Counted from the first letter of the stretch, positions 17,335-26,815 are shown. The stretch is 64,000 nt of DNA from DATJNI01 sp035508275 (GCA_035508275.1 DATJNI010000016.1:1-64000), one strand, 5' to 3'. Notes: a model not told the origin generated them from the letters alone. Translations and numbers: made by a program.

Positions 17335-18810
17335 CTAGAGCCCAAGTTTTTTCTTGATCATCTCCTGAGCAACATTAGGATTGGCGCTGCCCTTACTTGC
17401 TTGCATGGTTTGGCCGACAAGAAAGCCGATGGCTTTAACTTCGCCTTTCTTGACGTCTTCGGCGGCTTTAGTGTTAGCCGCAATAACTTGGTCGACGATC
17501 TTTTCTAGTTCGTTTTCACTGGATATTTGTGTCAGATTGTTAGTTTTTAGGTATTCATCAAAGTTTTCGGGCAATACATTCTCATCAAATATTAGTTTTA
17601 TTAGGATTTGCTTAACGTTTGTGGAAGAAATCTTCTTTTCATAAAAAAGCTGGTGTACCTTCTCGTAAATAATCCAGCGCTCGGAGTCTTTTAAGGCACT
17701 GACGCCGCCTTCTCGACGCCTTGGTATCTCCAGGTTAACAAACCAGTTGGTTATAAACTTGGCAAGGTCTGGGTCGCTGGTTGTCCTTTCTATTAGACTA
17801 AGGTAGCTAACGCCCCCTTCCTCAACTTCTGCGTCTAGAAGTATTTCTACGTAGTCAGAGTCCAGGCCAAGGCTGGCTAGTTTGCTTCGCCACTGGTTTG
17901 GCATTAGTGGCATTTCTTTTTTTATGTTTTCTATGTAGTCAGATTCTAAAACTAAGGGAGGTAGGTCCGGGTCAGGCATATAGCGGTAATCGTCGGCATT
18001 TTCCTTTGTTCTTTGAGTAAAGGTCTTTTGTTTAATGTCGTCCCAACCTTTAGTTTCCTGCACAATTTTCTGGCCCTTTTCTATTAGCTCAATTTGTCTG
18101 TCTATTTCATACTCAACTGCTTTTTCGACACTTCTAAAGCTGTTTATGTTCTTGGTTTCAGTTCTTATGCCCGGCTTATGGTCCTTAGATACGCTAACGT
18201 TAACGTCAAAGCGCATGTTGCCGTAGTAAAGGTTAGTATCTGAAACTCCCGCGTAGCGCATTAGAAGATACAGTTCTCTTGCATAAGCCTTGGCTTCCTC
18301 GGCAGAGTGCATATCTGGTTCGCTCACTATCTCTAGCAAAGGCGTACCGGCGCGGTTAAGGTCAACCAGTGAGTAGTCTTTGCCTTCGGGATGAGTGCTT
18401 TTACCGGCATCGGCTTCTAGATGAGCTCTGGTAATGCCAACGCCCTTGGTTTTACCGCTTAGTTCAATGTTAACGTGTCCACCAATAATGATTGGCTCGT
18501 CGTACTGTGTTATCTGATAACCCATAGGCAGATCAGGGTAGAAGTAGTGTTTTCGATCGAATTTGGAAAACTTTTGTGGTGAAGAGTTTAGTGCAAAAGC
18601 CGCTCGCGCTGCCAAGTGGACAGCTTCCTTATTTAGAACTGGCAGAGCGCCGGGTAAACCAAAGCAGATATGTGAGACTAGCGTGTTGGGTGGGGCTGAG
18701 CGGGCATCGTTATCTACGCCAGAGAATAGCTTGGTCTTACTTTTTAGTTGCACGTGACATTCTATTCCAATGGTTGGTTGGTACTGGCTTCTTACCTTAG
18801 CGTTTAGCAT
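17335..18810 (-). CDS. gatB: Asp/Glu-tRNA amidotransferase subunit B
   Basis: GatB activates misacylated Glu-tRNA(Gln) or Asp-tRNA(Asn) for amidation within GatCAB. It has GIECHVQLKSKTKLFSG at the start, the GHVNIEL and RAHLEADAGKS signatures, DLNRAGTPLLEIVSEPD, and a C-terminal YqeY/tail domain ending near QEMIKKKLGL. The ATG at 18810 is preferred over one 21 bp upstream because GGAGAA lies 7 nt before it. The start overlaps the preceding small gene by 14 bp. Last gene of gatC-gatA-x-gatB. Confidence 0.95.
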   Translation of the reverse strand: MLNAKVRSQYQPTIGIECHVQLKSKTKLFSGVDNDARSAPPNTLVSHICFGLPGALPVLNKEAVHLAARAAFALNSSPQKFSKFDRKHYFYPDLPMGYQITQYDEPIIIGGHVNIELSGKTKGVGITRAHLEADAGKSTHPEGKDYSLVDLNRAGTPLLEIVSEPDMHSAEEAKAYARELYLLMRYAGVSDTNLYYGNMRFDVNVSVSKDHKPGIRTETKNINSFRSVEKAVEYEIDRQIELIEKGQKIVQETKGWDDIKQKTFTQRTKENADDYRYMPDPDLPPLVLESDYIENIKKEMPLMPNQWRSKLASLGLDSDYVEILLDAEVEEGGVSYLSLIERTTSDPDLAKFITNWFVNLEIPRRREGGVSALKDSERWIIYEKVHQLFYEKKISSTNVKQILIKLIFDENVLPENFDEYLKTNNLTQISSENELEKIVDQVIAANTKAAEDVKKGEVKAIGFLVGQTMQASKGSANPNVAQEMIKKKLGL

Positions 18811-19165
18811 GACCGTTCTCCAGCGCCCCAATGTCTCTTAATGCTTCACGTATGCCGGCCATTGCCATTAAAATATCTTTCTTTTTAAGAGTCCGGACAT
18901 CGATTTCGTTTTCAGCTAGTTTCTTAGAAAGCTTGTGGGCAAACCAAACTTCTTCATTAAACTTTAGATCGTGCTGGGCGGCTACTAGTTTCTCTCCTGT
19001 GGCTTTGCCTTTGTAGCCTTTTCTCTTTAGGGCCTTATCCAGTAGTTTGTCGGCCTGTATGACGGCGTTAGGCCATTGTTTGCGGGAAGAGCAATTAGCG
19101 GTAATCTTAGCCCATTCGGCAGCGAATTTCTTTGGTTTAAGCTTTTTTCTAGGTAGAACTCTCAT
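18797..19165 (-). CDS. HEPN-like small protein embedded in the gat operon
   Basis: The 122-residue basic protein lies between gatA (4-bp overlap) and gatB (14-bp overlap). From family memory, AVIQADKLLDKALKRKGYKG, then GEKLVAAQ and AHKLSKKLAE, resembles the HEPN-like helical proteins common in candidate phyla, which read about ADKLLDKVLKEKGY with a later AHKVRNRIAHE. The R-x4-H ribonuclease motif of those proteins is replaced here by SKKLAEN, so nuclease activity is unlikely. Its tight position suggests a role with GatCAB or tRNA, but this is inference only. Confidence 0.6.
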   Translation of the reverse strand: MRVLPRKKLKPKKFAAEWAKITANCSSRKQWPNAVIQADKLLDKALKRKGYKGKATGEKLVAAQHDLKFNEEVWFAHKLSKKLAENEIDVRTLKKKDILMAMAGIREALRDIGALENGHAKR

Positions 19166-20583
19166 TTCAGTAACTCCTCTACTTGTTTGGCGGCAGACAG
19201 TAACATCTTATCCTGAGCAGAATTAGCCATAAGCTGCAGGCCAACCGGAAGACCGTCGGCTGGTTGAATCGGCAAGCTAATACTGGGATTGCCAACCATA
19301 TTAGCAGCAACCGTCATAATGTCACATAAATACATCTTGAGTGGGTTATTAATATTCTCTCCTATTTTAAAAGCTGTAGTTGGGGCCACTGGTCCGAGTA
19401 GTAGATCGACTTTCTTAAAAGCGTCAGTAAATTCGTTAATTAGTTTGGTTCTAACAATCTGAGCCCGGTTGTAGTAGGCTTCGTAGTAACCGCTGCTGAG
19501 TACGTAAGTGCCGATCATGATACGTCGCTTTGCTTCTTTTCCAAAACCTCTGCCTCGGCTCATCTTGTAGCTCTCTTCTAGATCCTTAGCTTCTTTGTAG
19601 CTATAGCCAAAGCGCTGACCGTCGTAGCGAGCTAAATTGGAGCTAACTTCTGCTGGGCAAATAATGTAGTAGCTAGCAAGAGCCAGAGAAATGTCGGGAA
19701 TAGATATTTCGTTAACCTCCACGCCGGCACTTTTTAGCTTTTCTATGGCTTGGTTGACGCTAGACTTAACGCCCTCTTCCAGGCCTTCGTCCATATACTC
19801 CTTGATTACCCCAATTTTTTTGGTTTTAAGGTCTAGGCTTAGATCTGTGTAGTTGTCTTCTCTAGCTATGGTGGTTGAGTCTAGTGGATCCTGTCCGCCC
19901 ATAACATCTAGAACAAGAGCTGCATCGCTAACGTTAGTAGACAAAGGCCCAATTACGTCGGTACTACTAGCCATAGCGACTACGCCGCTTCTAGAAACTA
20001 GGCCGTAACTTGGCTTGTAGCCAACGCAGCCACAGAAACTAGCTGGTTGACGAATGGAACCGCCAGTGTCTGTGCCTAGAGCAAAGGGCGCCATGCCGAG
20101 TGTCACGGCAGCCGCTGAGCCACCGGAACTACCTCCTGGGACTCGTTCCTTATCTACTGGGTTTTTAGTGACAAAGAAGTCGCTGTTTTCTGTGGAAGTG
20201 CCATGAGCAAAGGCATCAAGGTTGGATTTAGCTACACATATGGCGCCTTCACTTTCTAGCTTGTTAATGGCGCTTGACTGATAAGGCGGGTTGAAGCCCT
20301 GTAAAATATTACTGGCTGCAGTAGTTTCAGCGCCGAAAACTAGGAAGTTGTCTTTAGCAATAAAGGGTACTCCGGCAAGTCGACCGGCTTTTTCGCCTCG
20401 ACTTACTTTTTCATCAATGTCTTTGGCTTTCTTTAGGGCTGGCTCTTCTAAGGTTGAGATTATGGCACAGTAGTCCTTTTTTTCTTCTATAGTACTTAGA
20501 GATTTCTTAACTTGATCTAGCGCACTCAATTTACCAGCGTTAACTTGGTCGGCAATGTCAGCAATACTTGGCCAGTCGCTCAT
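19162..20583 (-). CDS. gatA: Asp/Glu-tRNA amidotransferase subunit A
   Basis: GatA is the amidase that releases ammonia from glutamine. The 473-residue protein has the amidase signature with the catalytic Lys in PFIAKDNF, then the glycine/serine-rich PGGSSGGSAAAV and TDTGGSIRQPASF holding the two serines of the Ser-cisSer-Lys triad. A GPVAPTTAF segment follows near the C-terminus. It follows gatC by 2 bp and overlaps the HEPN-like gene by 4 bp. Confidence 0.96.
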   Translation of the reverse strand: MSDWPSIADIADQVNAGKLSALDQVKKSLSTIEEKKDYCAIISTLEEPALKKAKDIDEKVSRGEKAGRLAGVPFIAKDNFLVFGAETTAASNILQGFNPPYQSSAINKLESEGAICVAKSNLDAFAHGTSTENSDFFVTKNPVDKERVPGGSSGGSAAAVTLGMAPFALGTDTGGSIRQPASFCGCVGYKPSYGLVSRSGVVAMASSTDVIGPLSTNVSDAALVLDVMGGQDPLDSTTIAREDNYTDLSLDLKTKKIGVIKEYMDEGLEEGVKSSVNQAIEKLKSAGVEVNEISIPDISLALASYYIICPAEVSSNLARYDGQRFGYSYKEAKDLEESYKMSRGRGFGKEAKRRIMIGTYVLSSGYYEAYYNRAQIVRTKLINEFTDAFKKVDLLLGPVAPTTAFKIGENINNPLKMYLCDIMTVAANMVGNPSISLPIQPADGLPVGLQLMANSAQDKMLLSAAKQVEELLK

Positions 20584-20585
20584 GA

Positions 20586-20879
20586 TCAGTCAATCATCCT
20601 TTTTACTTTAATCTGATTGTCCTGAACTTCGGGAACATTCTTTAGTAGATCTAGTGGTTTATAGCCGTAGTCAATAACCTCGTCTTCGCGGGTTACGCTG
20701 CTTAAGCCACTTACTTGGTTGGTCGGCTTTAGGCCTTCTGTATCAAATCCAGATGACTGTTCAACGTATTTAAGAATTTCACTAAGTTCTTGGCAGTACT
20801 CTTCGACTTCATCGTCGGAGAGCTGTATGCGGGCTAAATTTGCCAATTTTAAAACGTCATCTTTAGACAGGTCAGCCAT
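20586..20879 (-). CDS. gatC: Asp/Glu-tRNA amidotransferase subunit C
   Basis: GatC clamps GatA to GatB. The product, 97 residues from the ATG at 20879, has the family pattern LSKDDVLKLANLARIQLSD, the helix EYCQELSEILKYVEQ and the extended TREDEVIDYG tail. An upstream in-frame start would add 7 residues, but a TACAAT hexamer lies only 11 nt before the chosen ATG, so the longer start would fall close to or before the transcript. First gene of the gat operon. Confidence 0.9.
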   Translation of the reverse strand: MADLSKDDVLKLANLARIQLSDDEVEEYCQELSEILKYVEQSSGFDTEGLKPTNQVSGLSSVTREDEVIDYGYKPLDLLKNVPEVQDNQIKVKRMID

Positions 20880-20949
20880 AGATAAAGCTAATTGTAGCAA
20901 AGAAGAGATAATTATTGGAAAAAATTGTCTTGTTCGCCTTCTAAAGCCT

Positions 20950-20978
20950 TTGACGTGGAGCTATTAACTTGGTATAAT
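20950..20978 (+). promoter_or_regulatory. Consensus leaderless promoter of the gene at 20986
   Basis: TTGACG (20950-20955), 17 bp, TATAAT (20973-20978). The ATG comes 7 nt later, exactly where transcription should begin. This is the clearest leaderless promoter in the window. Confidence 0.75.
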
Positions 20979-20985
20979 AGGCTTT

Positions 20986-21591
20986 ATGTCAGTATATGAA
21001 TACACACCTCCAGAAGGCGAGTCTGAAGCTAGGCTTAGTGTAGCTGCTGAAAGTGCTGAGGTTGCTAAACGTGACCTAATTCGTAGAGCAATTGAAAATG
21101 CTGGTTATTGTGCAGAGGATTTGGAGAAAAGTTCTACTGCTAACGCTGAGGAGTATCTACTTATAGCTGAAGGCCTGCATAGAGCTACCTCTCTTATCTG
21201 GGAAGCCGCTCCCGACAATCTGCCGATTGAGATAGTATTACCTTTGTTAGTGTGCACTGACGAAGACACCGTCATGGATAGCTCTAACGGACTTGCATGT
21301 AGCGTCTACCCCGAGGATGAACTTAAGGTGGCCTGGTCGGAAATTGGTGATCCAGAAGAGTACCATCGCTGGGACGATGATGATCCGGAGAAATATCGTT
21401 TGCTTATCAAATATGGATGCACTGCTCTCGCATATCAAGTCCAGCCGGGTCTAGCCTCGGCCTATTCAGACAGCCACACTGAACACGTATCTTTTGGCTT
21501 TTTTAATGATGACATGACTTATGTCCCAATGGCTACAATTTTAGGCGATAATCATCCGGCTAGAGCTACTGGCGTACCGCAGATCCACTAA
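20986..21591 (+). CDS. Acidic protein of unknown function
   Basis: The 201-residue protein is strongly acidic (for example WDDDDPEKYR), has no membrane segment or signal peptide and matches no family I recognise. The perfectly placed promoter indicates an expressed gene. It is followed by a second unknown with its own leaderless promoter. Confidence 0.6.
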   Translation: MSVYEYTPPEGESEARLSVAAESAEVAKRDLIRRAIENAGYCAEDLEKSSTANAEEYLLIAEGLHRATSLIWEAAPDNLPIEIVLPLLVCTDEDTVMDSSNGLACSVYPEDELKVAWSEIGDPEEYHRWDDDDPEKYRLLIKYGCTALAYQVQPGLASAYSDSHTEHVSFGFFNDDMTYVPMATILGDNHPARATGVPQIH

Positions 21592-21681
21592 AAAACTTTA
21601 GAATATTTACCTAAGGTCTAGCCGGTGAAGTCTTAGCCCATCCCAAGTCAATCTTTACAAAATATAGACAAGGGAATAGTA

Positions 21682-21710
21682 TTGACTCTAGGAGTAACTT
21701 GTTCTAACAA
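21682..21710 (+). promoter_or_regulatory. Leaderless promoter of the alpha/beta hydrolase gene
   Basis: TTGACT (21682-21687), 17 bp, TAACAA (21705-21710), with the ATG 8 nt after the -10. The -35 is near consensus and the -10 weaker. Confidence 0.55.
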
Positions 21711-21718
21711 AAACTTTT

Positions 21719-22894
21719 ATGGCGGTAGAGCCTAGGCCTGAGTTCAAATGGCAAGAGGTACTGGAGCTAGAGACAGACACTGTAGTAGATGGGCATGATT
21801 ATGAAACAAGCGGTGCGTCGATACTAATACGTCCAGAGCGTGATAGTGTCGACGCTTTTTCTTTACCTTTTGAGCTTGCCAAGGGGCTAGCAAAAGGCAT
21901 TGGGCACTTTCGACGTTCTGGCGGTAGCCAGGCAGTGCGTTCTTGGCCGCACAGACATATTGAGCACATGAAGATTGGTGGAGAAATGAGACCGGCACTT
22001 CAAACTGATGCTCATCCAGAATTTCTTGATTCAGGCGAAGTTCCCAGGCGTACCTATATATTTGTTGGCTTGACTGAGATTAATGAAGGATCAGCTAATT
22101 TGCTGCATCGGGCTGAAGTTTTAGCGCATCCTGATACCAGCGTAACCACTGTTATGACACCGGGGATTAGCAGCCACGGTCCAACCTTACCTTTTTGGCA
22201 GGGCCTAACTCGCTCACTAGAGCTGACTGCTGAAGAGTATCATGAAGCCATCCTAGACCATGCCGGTGACGATAACGTACGTCTAATTGGTACTTCTCTA
22301 GGCTCGTTAATTGGCGCAAAACTAGCACTAAGAAACATGTCTGTTCACCCTGAGCATGAACTAAACCTGCGGTCACTTGGTTTTATCTCTCCAGCAGTTG
22401 GAGCTAAGGGCATTCATGAAGACATAGATGACTGGACGGGTCCTGACGTAGACGATAAACTCTTTATCCAGCGTCTAACTGCCAGATTTTTTGCTCATAT
22501 GCCGGCAGATATTACTAGGATGGCAGCACTGTACCCGGAAACGGTAGCTATGTGCTCTAGCGCCCTCATGGTTTATGCTTCTCAGCCAACAAAATACCAC
22601 ACTCGTTTAGCAACTTTAGTTGGTAATGTACTGGGCGCTCAACAAGGAATGGAGTGGGATGAGCTTAAAGCTGTGGCCACGGAATACCCGACAAGGATTA
22701 TAGCTGGGCAGGATGATCCACTTTGGAAGGTTCAGCGGGCTCAATTTGAGCAACTACTAAAATCTACTAGTAGCCACCTGGCAAATATAATGATTGGTAC
22801 GGTTATAGATAGGGGTCACGCACTGTCTCTGGACGCCAAAGGGACTATAGCTCAGCTTGATGGACTATCTAAGCTGCACCCTTTACTTGCTTAA
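21719..22894 (+). CDS. Predicted alpha/beta hydrolase of unknown substrate
   Basis: The 391-residue protein contains a nucleophile elbow VRLIGTSLGSLIGAKLAL near residues 195-212 (G-x-S-x-G with Ser in GTSLG), a following LGFISPAVGA strand, and a late RIIAGQDDPLW (Asp candidate) and DRGHALSL (His candidate). Order and spacing fit an alpha/beta hydrolase. The first 110 residues are unusual and may be a lid or a separate domain. No signal peptide. The 3' end overlaps uvrB convergently by 26 bp. Confidence 0.65.
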   Translation: MAVEPRPEFKWQEVLELETDTVVDGHDYETSGASILIRPERDSVDAFSLPFELAKGLAKGIGHFRRSGGSQAVRSWPHRHIEHMKIGGEMRPALQTDAHPEFLDSGEVPRRTYIFVGLTEINEGSANLLHRAEVLAHPDTSVTTVMTPGISSHGPTLPFWQGLTRSLELTAEEYHEAILDHAGDDNVRLIGTSLGSLIGAKLALRNMSVHPEHELNLRSLGFISPAVGAKGIHEDIDDWTGPDVDDKLFIQRLTARFFAHMPADITRMAALYPETVAMCSSALMVYASQPTKYHTRLATLVGNVLGAQQGMEWDELKAVATEYPTRIIAGQDDPLWKVQRAQFEQLLKSTSSHLANIMIGTVIDRGHALSLDAKGTIAQLDGLSKLHPLLA

Positions 22895-24833
22895 TTATGT
22901 CTCGTAGCTCAGCTGCCGTCTCAAACTGAAGGTTAGCGGCAGCCAGTTCCATTTGTGAATTTAGGTCTTTAATTAGCGAGCCGTACTCGTCCTTTGGTAT
23001 TTTCTTAAGGTCCAGTTTGGCTCGTTTAGCTTCTTCAGGTAGATCAGGCCGCATGCCCTTTTCGACTTGTCTGCTTATGCTCTTCGGGGTAATGCCGTGC
23101 TTTTTGTTGTAGTCACTCTGGATTTTTCGTCGGCGGTCTGTTTCCTTGATGGCTCTAGCCATACTGTTGGTAACGTGGTCAGCATAGAATATTACCCGGC
23201 CGTTTTGATGCCTGGCAGCTCTGCCGATTGTTTGGATTAGGGCTTGCTCGCTCCTAAGGAACCCTTCTTTGTCAGCATCGAGTATGGCGACCAAGGATAC
23301 CTCTGGTAGGTCTAGACCTTCTCTTAGCAAGTTAATGCCGACTAATACGTCGTAGGTGCCTATTCTTAGGTCTCTTAGGATGTCACTGCGCTCTAGGGTG
23401 TCTATGTCACTATGAAGGTAAGCTACCTTGATGTTAATTTCTTTAAGGTATTCGCTTAGGTCTTCGCTCATGCGCTTAGTAAGTGTCGTTACTAGCACTC
23501 TTTGGTGTTTTTTAACGGTTTCGCTTATTTGGTTTACCAGGTCGTCAATTTGATGCGTGACCGGCTTTATCTCTATTTCGGGGTCTAGTATACCGGTTGG
23601 CCTAATGACCTGCTCGATTGGTTTAGGGCTACGGGTAAGTTCGTACTCAGCAGGAGTAGCACTAACATATATAGCCTGGTTAACATGTTTTTCGAATTCA
23701 CTAAACGTAAGGGGACGGTTATCTAGAGCGCTAGGTAGCCTAAAGCCGTGTTCAACTAGAACTTCTTTTCTTGATCTGTCGCCGTTATACATGCCCCTAA
23801 GCTGTGGCATGGTCATGTGTGATTCGTCTATAACCATAAGATAGTCGTCGGGGAAATAGTCCAGTAGGGTGGCTGGCTGTTCTCCTGGGGCACGATTAGT
23901 TAAATAACGCGAATAGTTCTCTATACCTTTAACAAAGCCGGTTTCTTGGAGCATTTCTATGTCAAAGCGGGTGCGCTGTTCTAGCCTTTGGGCTTCAAGT
24001 AACTTACCCTCTTTTTTAAATTGTCTGAGCCTAGCTTCCAGTTCAGTTTCAATGCTACCAAGCGCTATCTTTAACTTTTCTTGGGGCGTTACATAGTGCG
24101 AGCCTGGAAAGATTCTGTAGCTAGATAGTTCCTGCAGTATTTCACCAGTTAGTGGATCAATCTTAGTTATACGCTCGACTTGGTCGCCGTAGAACTCGAT
24201 GCGGTAAGCCAGCTCTTCGCCGGCTGGATAAATATCTACGACATCACCTCTAACTCTAAAAGTGGAGCGATGAAAGTCTATGTCGTTTCTTTGATACTGA
24301 ATGTCGCTAAGTTGCCTTAGGAACTTATCTCTAACTTTTCGCTCGCCCTTAACGACCGGGATAGACAGGTTTGAGTAGTCCTCAACTGAACCTATGCCGT
24401 ATATACACGAGACGCTGGCAACTATAATGACGTCGTTTCTAGTTAGCAGCGCATCAGTTGCAGCGTGGCGCAATCTATCTATCTCTTCGTTAATTTGTGA
24501 GTCTTTCTCAATATATGTATCACTTCTAGGGATGTAAGCTTCTGGTTGGTAGTAGTCGAAGTAGCTGACAAAGTAATGGACGGCATTATCCGGGAAGAAG
24601 CGTTTAAATTCGCCGTAAAGTTGGGCAGCCAGCGTCTTGTTATGCGACAAGACTAAAGTAGGCCGCTGAACTCTATCTATTACGTTAGCGGCAGTAAAGG
24701 TCTTGCCCGATCCGGTTACGCCCATAAGCGTCTGGTGCTTGTGGTGGTTTTTTAGTCCCTTAACAAGTGCCTCTATGGCTTGGGGTTGATCTCCGGTCGG
24801 CTTAAAGTCACTTTTAAGCTTGAACTTAGTCAT
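22869..24833 (-). CDS. uvrB: Excinuclease ABC subunit B
   Basis: UvrB is the damage-verifying helicase of nucleotide excision repair. The 654-residue protein has Walker A GVTGSGKT near residue 39 and the beta-hairpin region YYQPEAYIPRSDTYIEKDS. Helicase motifs such as DESHMTMPQ and SATPAEYE follow, then the LREGLDLPEVSLVAI and QTIGRAARH segments and a C-terminal UVR domain (about 615-650) for UvrC binding. Length is normal. A TATAAA lies 10 nt before the ATG. Confidence 0.97.
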   Translation of the reverse strand: MTKFKLKSDFKPTGDQPQAIEALVKGLKNHHKHQTLMGVTGSGKTFTAANVIDRVQRPTLVLSHNKTLAAQLYGEFKRFFPDNAVHYFVSYFDYYQPEAYIPRSDTYIEKDSQINEEIDRLRHAATDALLTRNDVIIVASVSCIYGIGSVEDYSNLSIPVVKGERKVRDKFLRQLSDIQYQRNDIDFHRSTFRVRGDVVDIYPAGEELAYRIEFYGDQVERITKIDPLTGEILQELSSYRIFPGSHYVTPQEKLKIALGSIETELEARLRQFKKEGKLLEAQRLEQRTRFDIEMLQETGFVKGIENYSRYLTNRAPGEQPATLLDYFPDDYLMVIDESHMTMPQLRGMYNGDRSRKEVLVEHGFRLPSALDNRPLTFSEFEKHVNQAIYVSATPAEYELTRSPKPIEQVIRPTGILDPEIEIKPVTHQIDDLVNQISETVKKHQRVLVTTLTKRMSEDLSEYLKEINIKVAYLHSDIDTLERSDILRDLRIGTYDVLVGINLLREGLDLPEVSLVAILDADKEGFLRSEQALIQTIGRAARHQNGRVIFYADHVTNSMARAIKETDRRRKIQSDYNKKHGITPKSISRQVEKGMRPDLPEEAKRAKLDLKKIPKDEYGSLIKDLNSQMELAAANLQFETAAELRDIIKQVKGAA

Positions 24834-24866
24834 ACCTAGACATTTTATACTACCTTATTAGTAGTA

Positions 24867-25496
24867 CTAACCGTGACGGCTGGGACGAACGTCTCTTAGG
24901 TACCAGTCGTCGTCATGTCTTAGTAGATCTTTACGTATATCCATATATTTTTCATCGAGGAATTTAACTATTTTCTCAACCAGTTTCTCGGGGTCATCGT
25001 CGTAGACGACTAGACTCTCATTAGGCGGATTTAAGATTTCCATAAGTTTTGGTATTTCATCGGCAGTACCGCCGCTGCCAGTTAATATGCCGCAGGGTTT
25101 GTGAGCTTCTAGGGCTGAAGTAAACTCGTGCAGACTGCCAAAACGCCCGCCGATGGTAATAACGGCGTCGGAGGATTGGACTAGATACAGATCGCGGCCA
25201 ACGTAGTTAAGGCCGGTAAAGTTAATGAAGTCAAAACATTTGCTGGGCAAGCGGTACTTTCTTATGTGCTCAATAAGGCCAACAGCCGGGGAAAAACCAA
25301 CGCTCATGCCTCCAGCCTTTTTGGCTCCAGCTGCGGCGTAGTAAGGAAGACCGACTGTTGCGCCGGTAGTTAGGATGTGGCCAGTTTTAGCTATGGCAGC
25401 ACCGACCTGGCTAGCTAATAAGGCATCCTCTTCAACTGTTTCGCCGGAAGCTGCTCCAGAAACACAAATAGAGTATTTAAGCTTGGCATCTGTCAT
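24867..25496 (-). CDS. LOG/SLOG-fold nucleotide-binding protein
   Basis: The 209-residue Rossmann-like protein resembles the TIGR00725/LOG ('lysine decarboxylase-like') family. It has an ISVSGAAS-type start (ICVSGAASGETVEEDA), a GHILTTGATVGLPYYAA segment, and AVITIGGRFGSLHEFTSALE. The last corresponds to the PGGxGTxxE phosphoribohydrolase motif but reads IGGRFGSLHE, with the Glu kept. Substrate unknown; cytokinin-type phosphoribohydrolase activity should not be assumed. It overlaps the upstream unknown gene by 4 bp. Confidence 0.72.
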   Translation of the reverse strand: MTDAKLKYSICVSGAASGETVEEDALLASQVGAAIAKTGHILTTGATVGLPYYAAAGAKKAGGMSVGFSPAVGLIEHIRKYRLPSKCFDFINFTGLNYVGRDLYLVQSSDAVITIGGRFGSLHEFTSALEAHKPCGILTGSGGTADEIPKLMEILNPPNESLVVYDDDPEKLVEKIVKFLDEKYMDIRKDLLRHDDDWYLRDVRPSRHG

Positions 25497-26737
25497 AACT
25501 GGCTGCTTTCCGCTAGTTCAGGTTGGAGTTCATTTATTAATGAGTTCTCAACCGGTTCGTGGTTCAGGTATCTAAGTAGCAATTCGTGCCAGAGCGAGTT
25601 CTTGAAGTAGTGGCTGATACGCTCTTCGTAGGATCTAGCGTTGCAGAGGTTTAAGGCTGAGTCGATTAAATTAAGTGAGACTGGGCTGTGACCGTCGAGC
25701 ATGCCTAAGAAGCTTGAGCCGTCCCAGAAGCTAAAGTCTTCAACTAGGCCTTTGAGGCTCTCTTCTATGGGCGTATAGACCATGTCCTCAGCTCTTAAGT
25801 ATGGTTCAAATAGCTCGTGCCTAAATTTGTCGGCAACTTGTGAGTAATAGCGGTGGACTAAGTTCCAGGGTATTGGCTGATCTAGGATTCTAGACTTAAG
25901 CTGTGTTTGGTTGTTGCTTAGCTTATATACCGTGTCGCCAAAGCCGCTTCTAACCTGAGATATCTTGAGGAAGGTGGAGGTTGCCCGTATCTGGTTGACT
26001 TCGTTTAGGGCTAGGCTCATGTCGGCCGTCACTACACCTTTAGGTAGTTCTTCTTTGGGGAGTGGCATAAGTACTATAGCGCCTGTTTCCTTATTTGCCA
26101 GAATGTTACTGCCCCTAGCCGATAGCGCTTGGGCGCTTATTGCCTTCCAGTGTGAGTTAGTAGGCTCGTATAGATAGATCATTCTTTCTTCGAAGTCCGA
26201 TGGGCCAAGCTGACGGTAGAGTTCATGAAATTTCTTTTGCCAAGCTAGAGATTCAAATAAGTTGGTGGCTGGCAGGATAGCCAGAGTAGGTTCTCGCTTA
26301 AGCATTGAGTCGACTGAGCGGTAGCCGAGAGCCTTCATGGTTTTCTTAGGTGATACGACTTTAAGTAAGCTCTTTAGTTTGCTCTTTTTAACCCCAAAGC
26401 AGCGAAGCTGCTGGCTGCTAGATTTGATGGCTTCTATCATGCCGGCGACCGGGTCGGCTTCGGCATTAATCTTTTCGGCTGCTAGCTTTCTTAAGGCTTT
26501 GGTTAAAGCTTCGTCGTCACGGGCTAGCTTATTCTGTAAGGCCATATACAGCTCTTTAGGAGTGGTTTCTTTAGGATCAAGTCCTAAGGATCGGAGCTTG
26601 TCTTTAGTGGCTGCATTAATTTGAAGAGTGAAGTGTATATCGGTAGAAGGGTGGCCGTTGGCCTTCTCTAGTCCAGATAAACTTCTAGAAAAGTACGGCT
26701 CCTTAGCTTGCAATGAGTCAGACAAAAATCTTGTCAT
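25493..26737 (-). CDS. Protein of unknown function coupled to the SLOG-fold gene
   Basis: The 414-residue, largely helical protein is not recognised. It carries a lysine-rich region at 125-145 (KKSKLKSLLKVVSPKKTMKAL) but no membrane segments or catalytic signature. A weak Shine-Dalgarno GGAGTGAAAG lies about 12 nt upstream of the ATG. The 4-bp overlap with the SLOG-fold gene downstream suggests a common pathway. Confidence 0.6.
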   Translation of the reverse strand: MTRFLSDSLQAKEPYFSRSLSGLEKANGHPSTDIHFTLQINAATKDKLRSLGLDPKETTPKELYMALQNKLARDDEALTKALRKLAAEKINAEADPVAGMIEAIKSSSQQLRCFGVKKSKLKSLLKVVSPKKTMKALGYRSVDSMLKREPTLAILPATNLFESLAWQKKFHELYRQLGPSDFEERMIYLYEPTNSHWKAISAQALSARGSNILANKETGAIVLMPLPKEELPKGVVTADMSLALNEVNQIRATSTFLKISQVRSGFGDTVYKLSNNQTQLKSRILDQPIPWNLVHRYYSQVADKFRHELFEPYLRAEDMVYTPIEESLKGLVEDFSFWDGSSFLGMLDGHSPVSLNLIDSALNLCNARSYEERISHYFKNSLWHELLLRYLNHEPVENSLINELQPELAESSQL

Positions 26738-26815
26738 TTTTTATTTTTCTTTCACTCCCATTTTGTTCAAGAAATCTACTTTAATATTAGCATAAGCTGC
26801 GCCGTGAATTACAAA

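Noticed and set aside
18811..18831. An upstream ATG for gatB, adding seven residues.
   Set aside because: The extra residues do not belong to the GatB N-terminus, and a Shine-Dalgarno is placed for the ATG at 18810.
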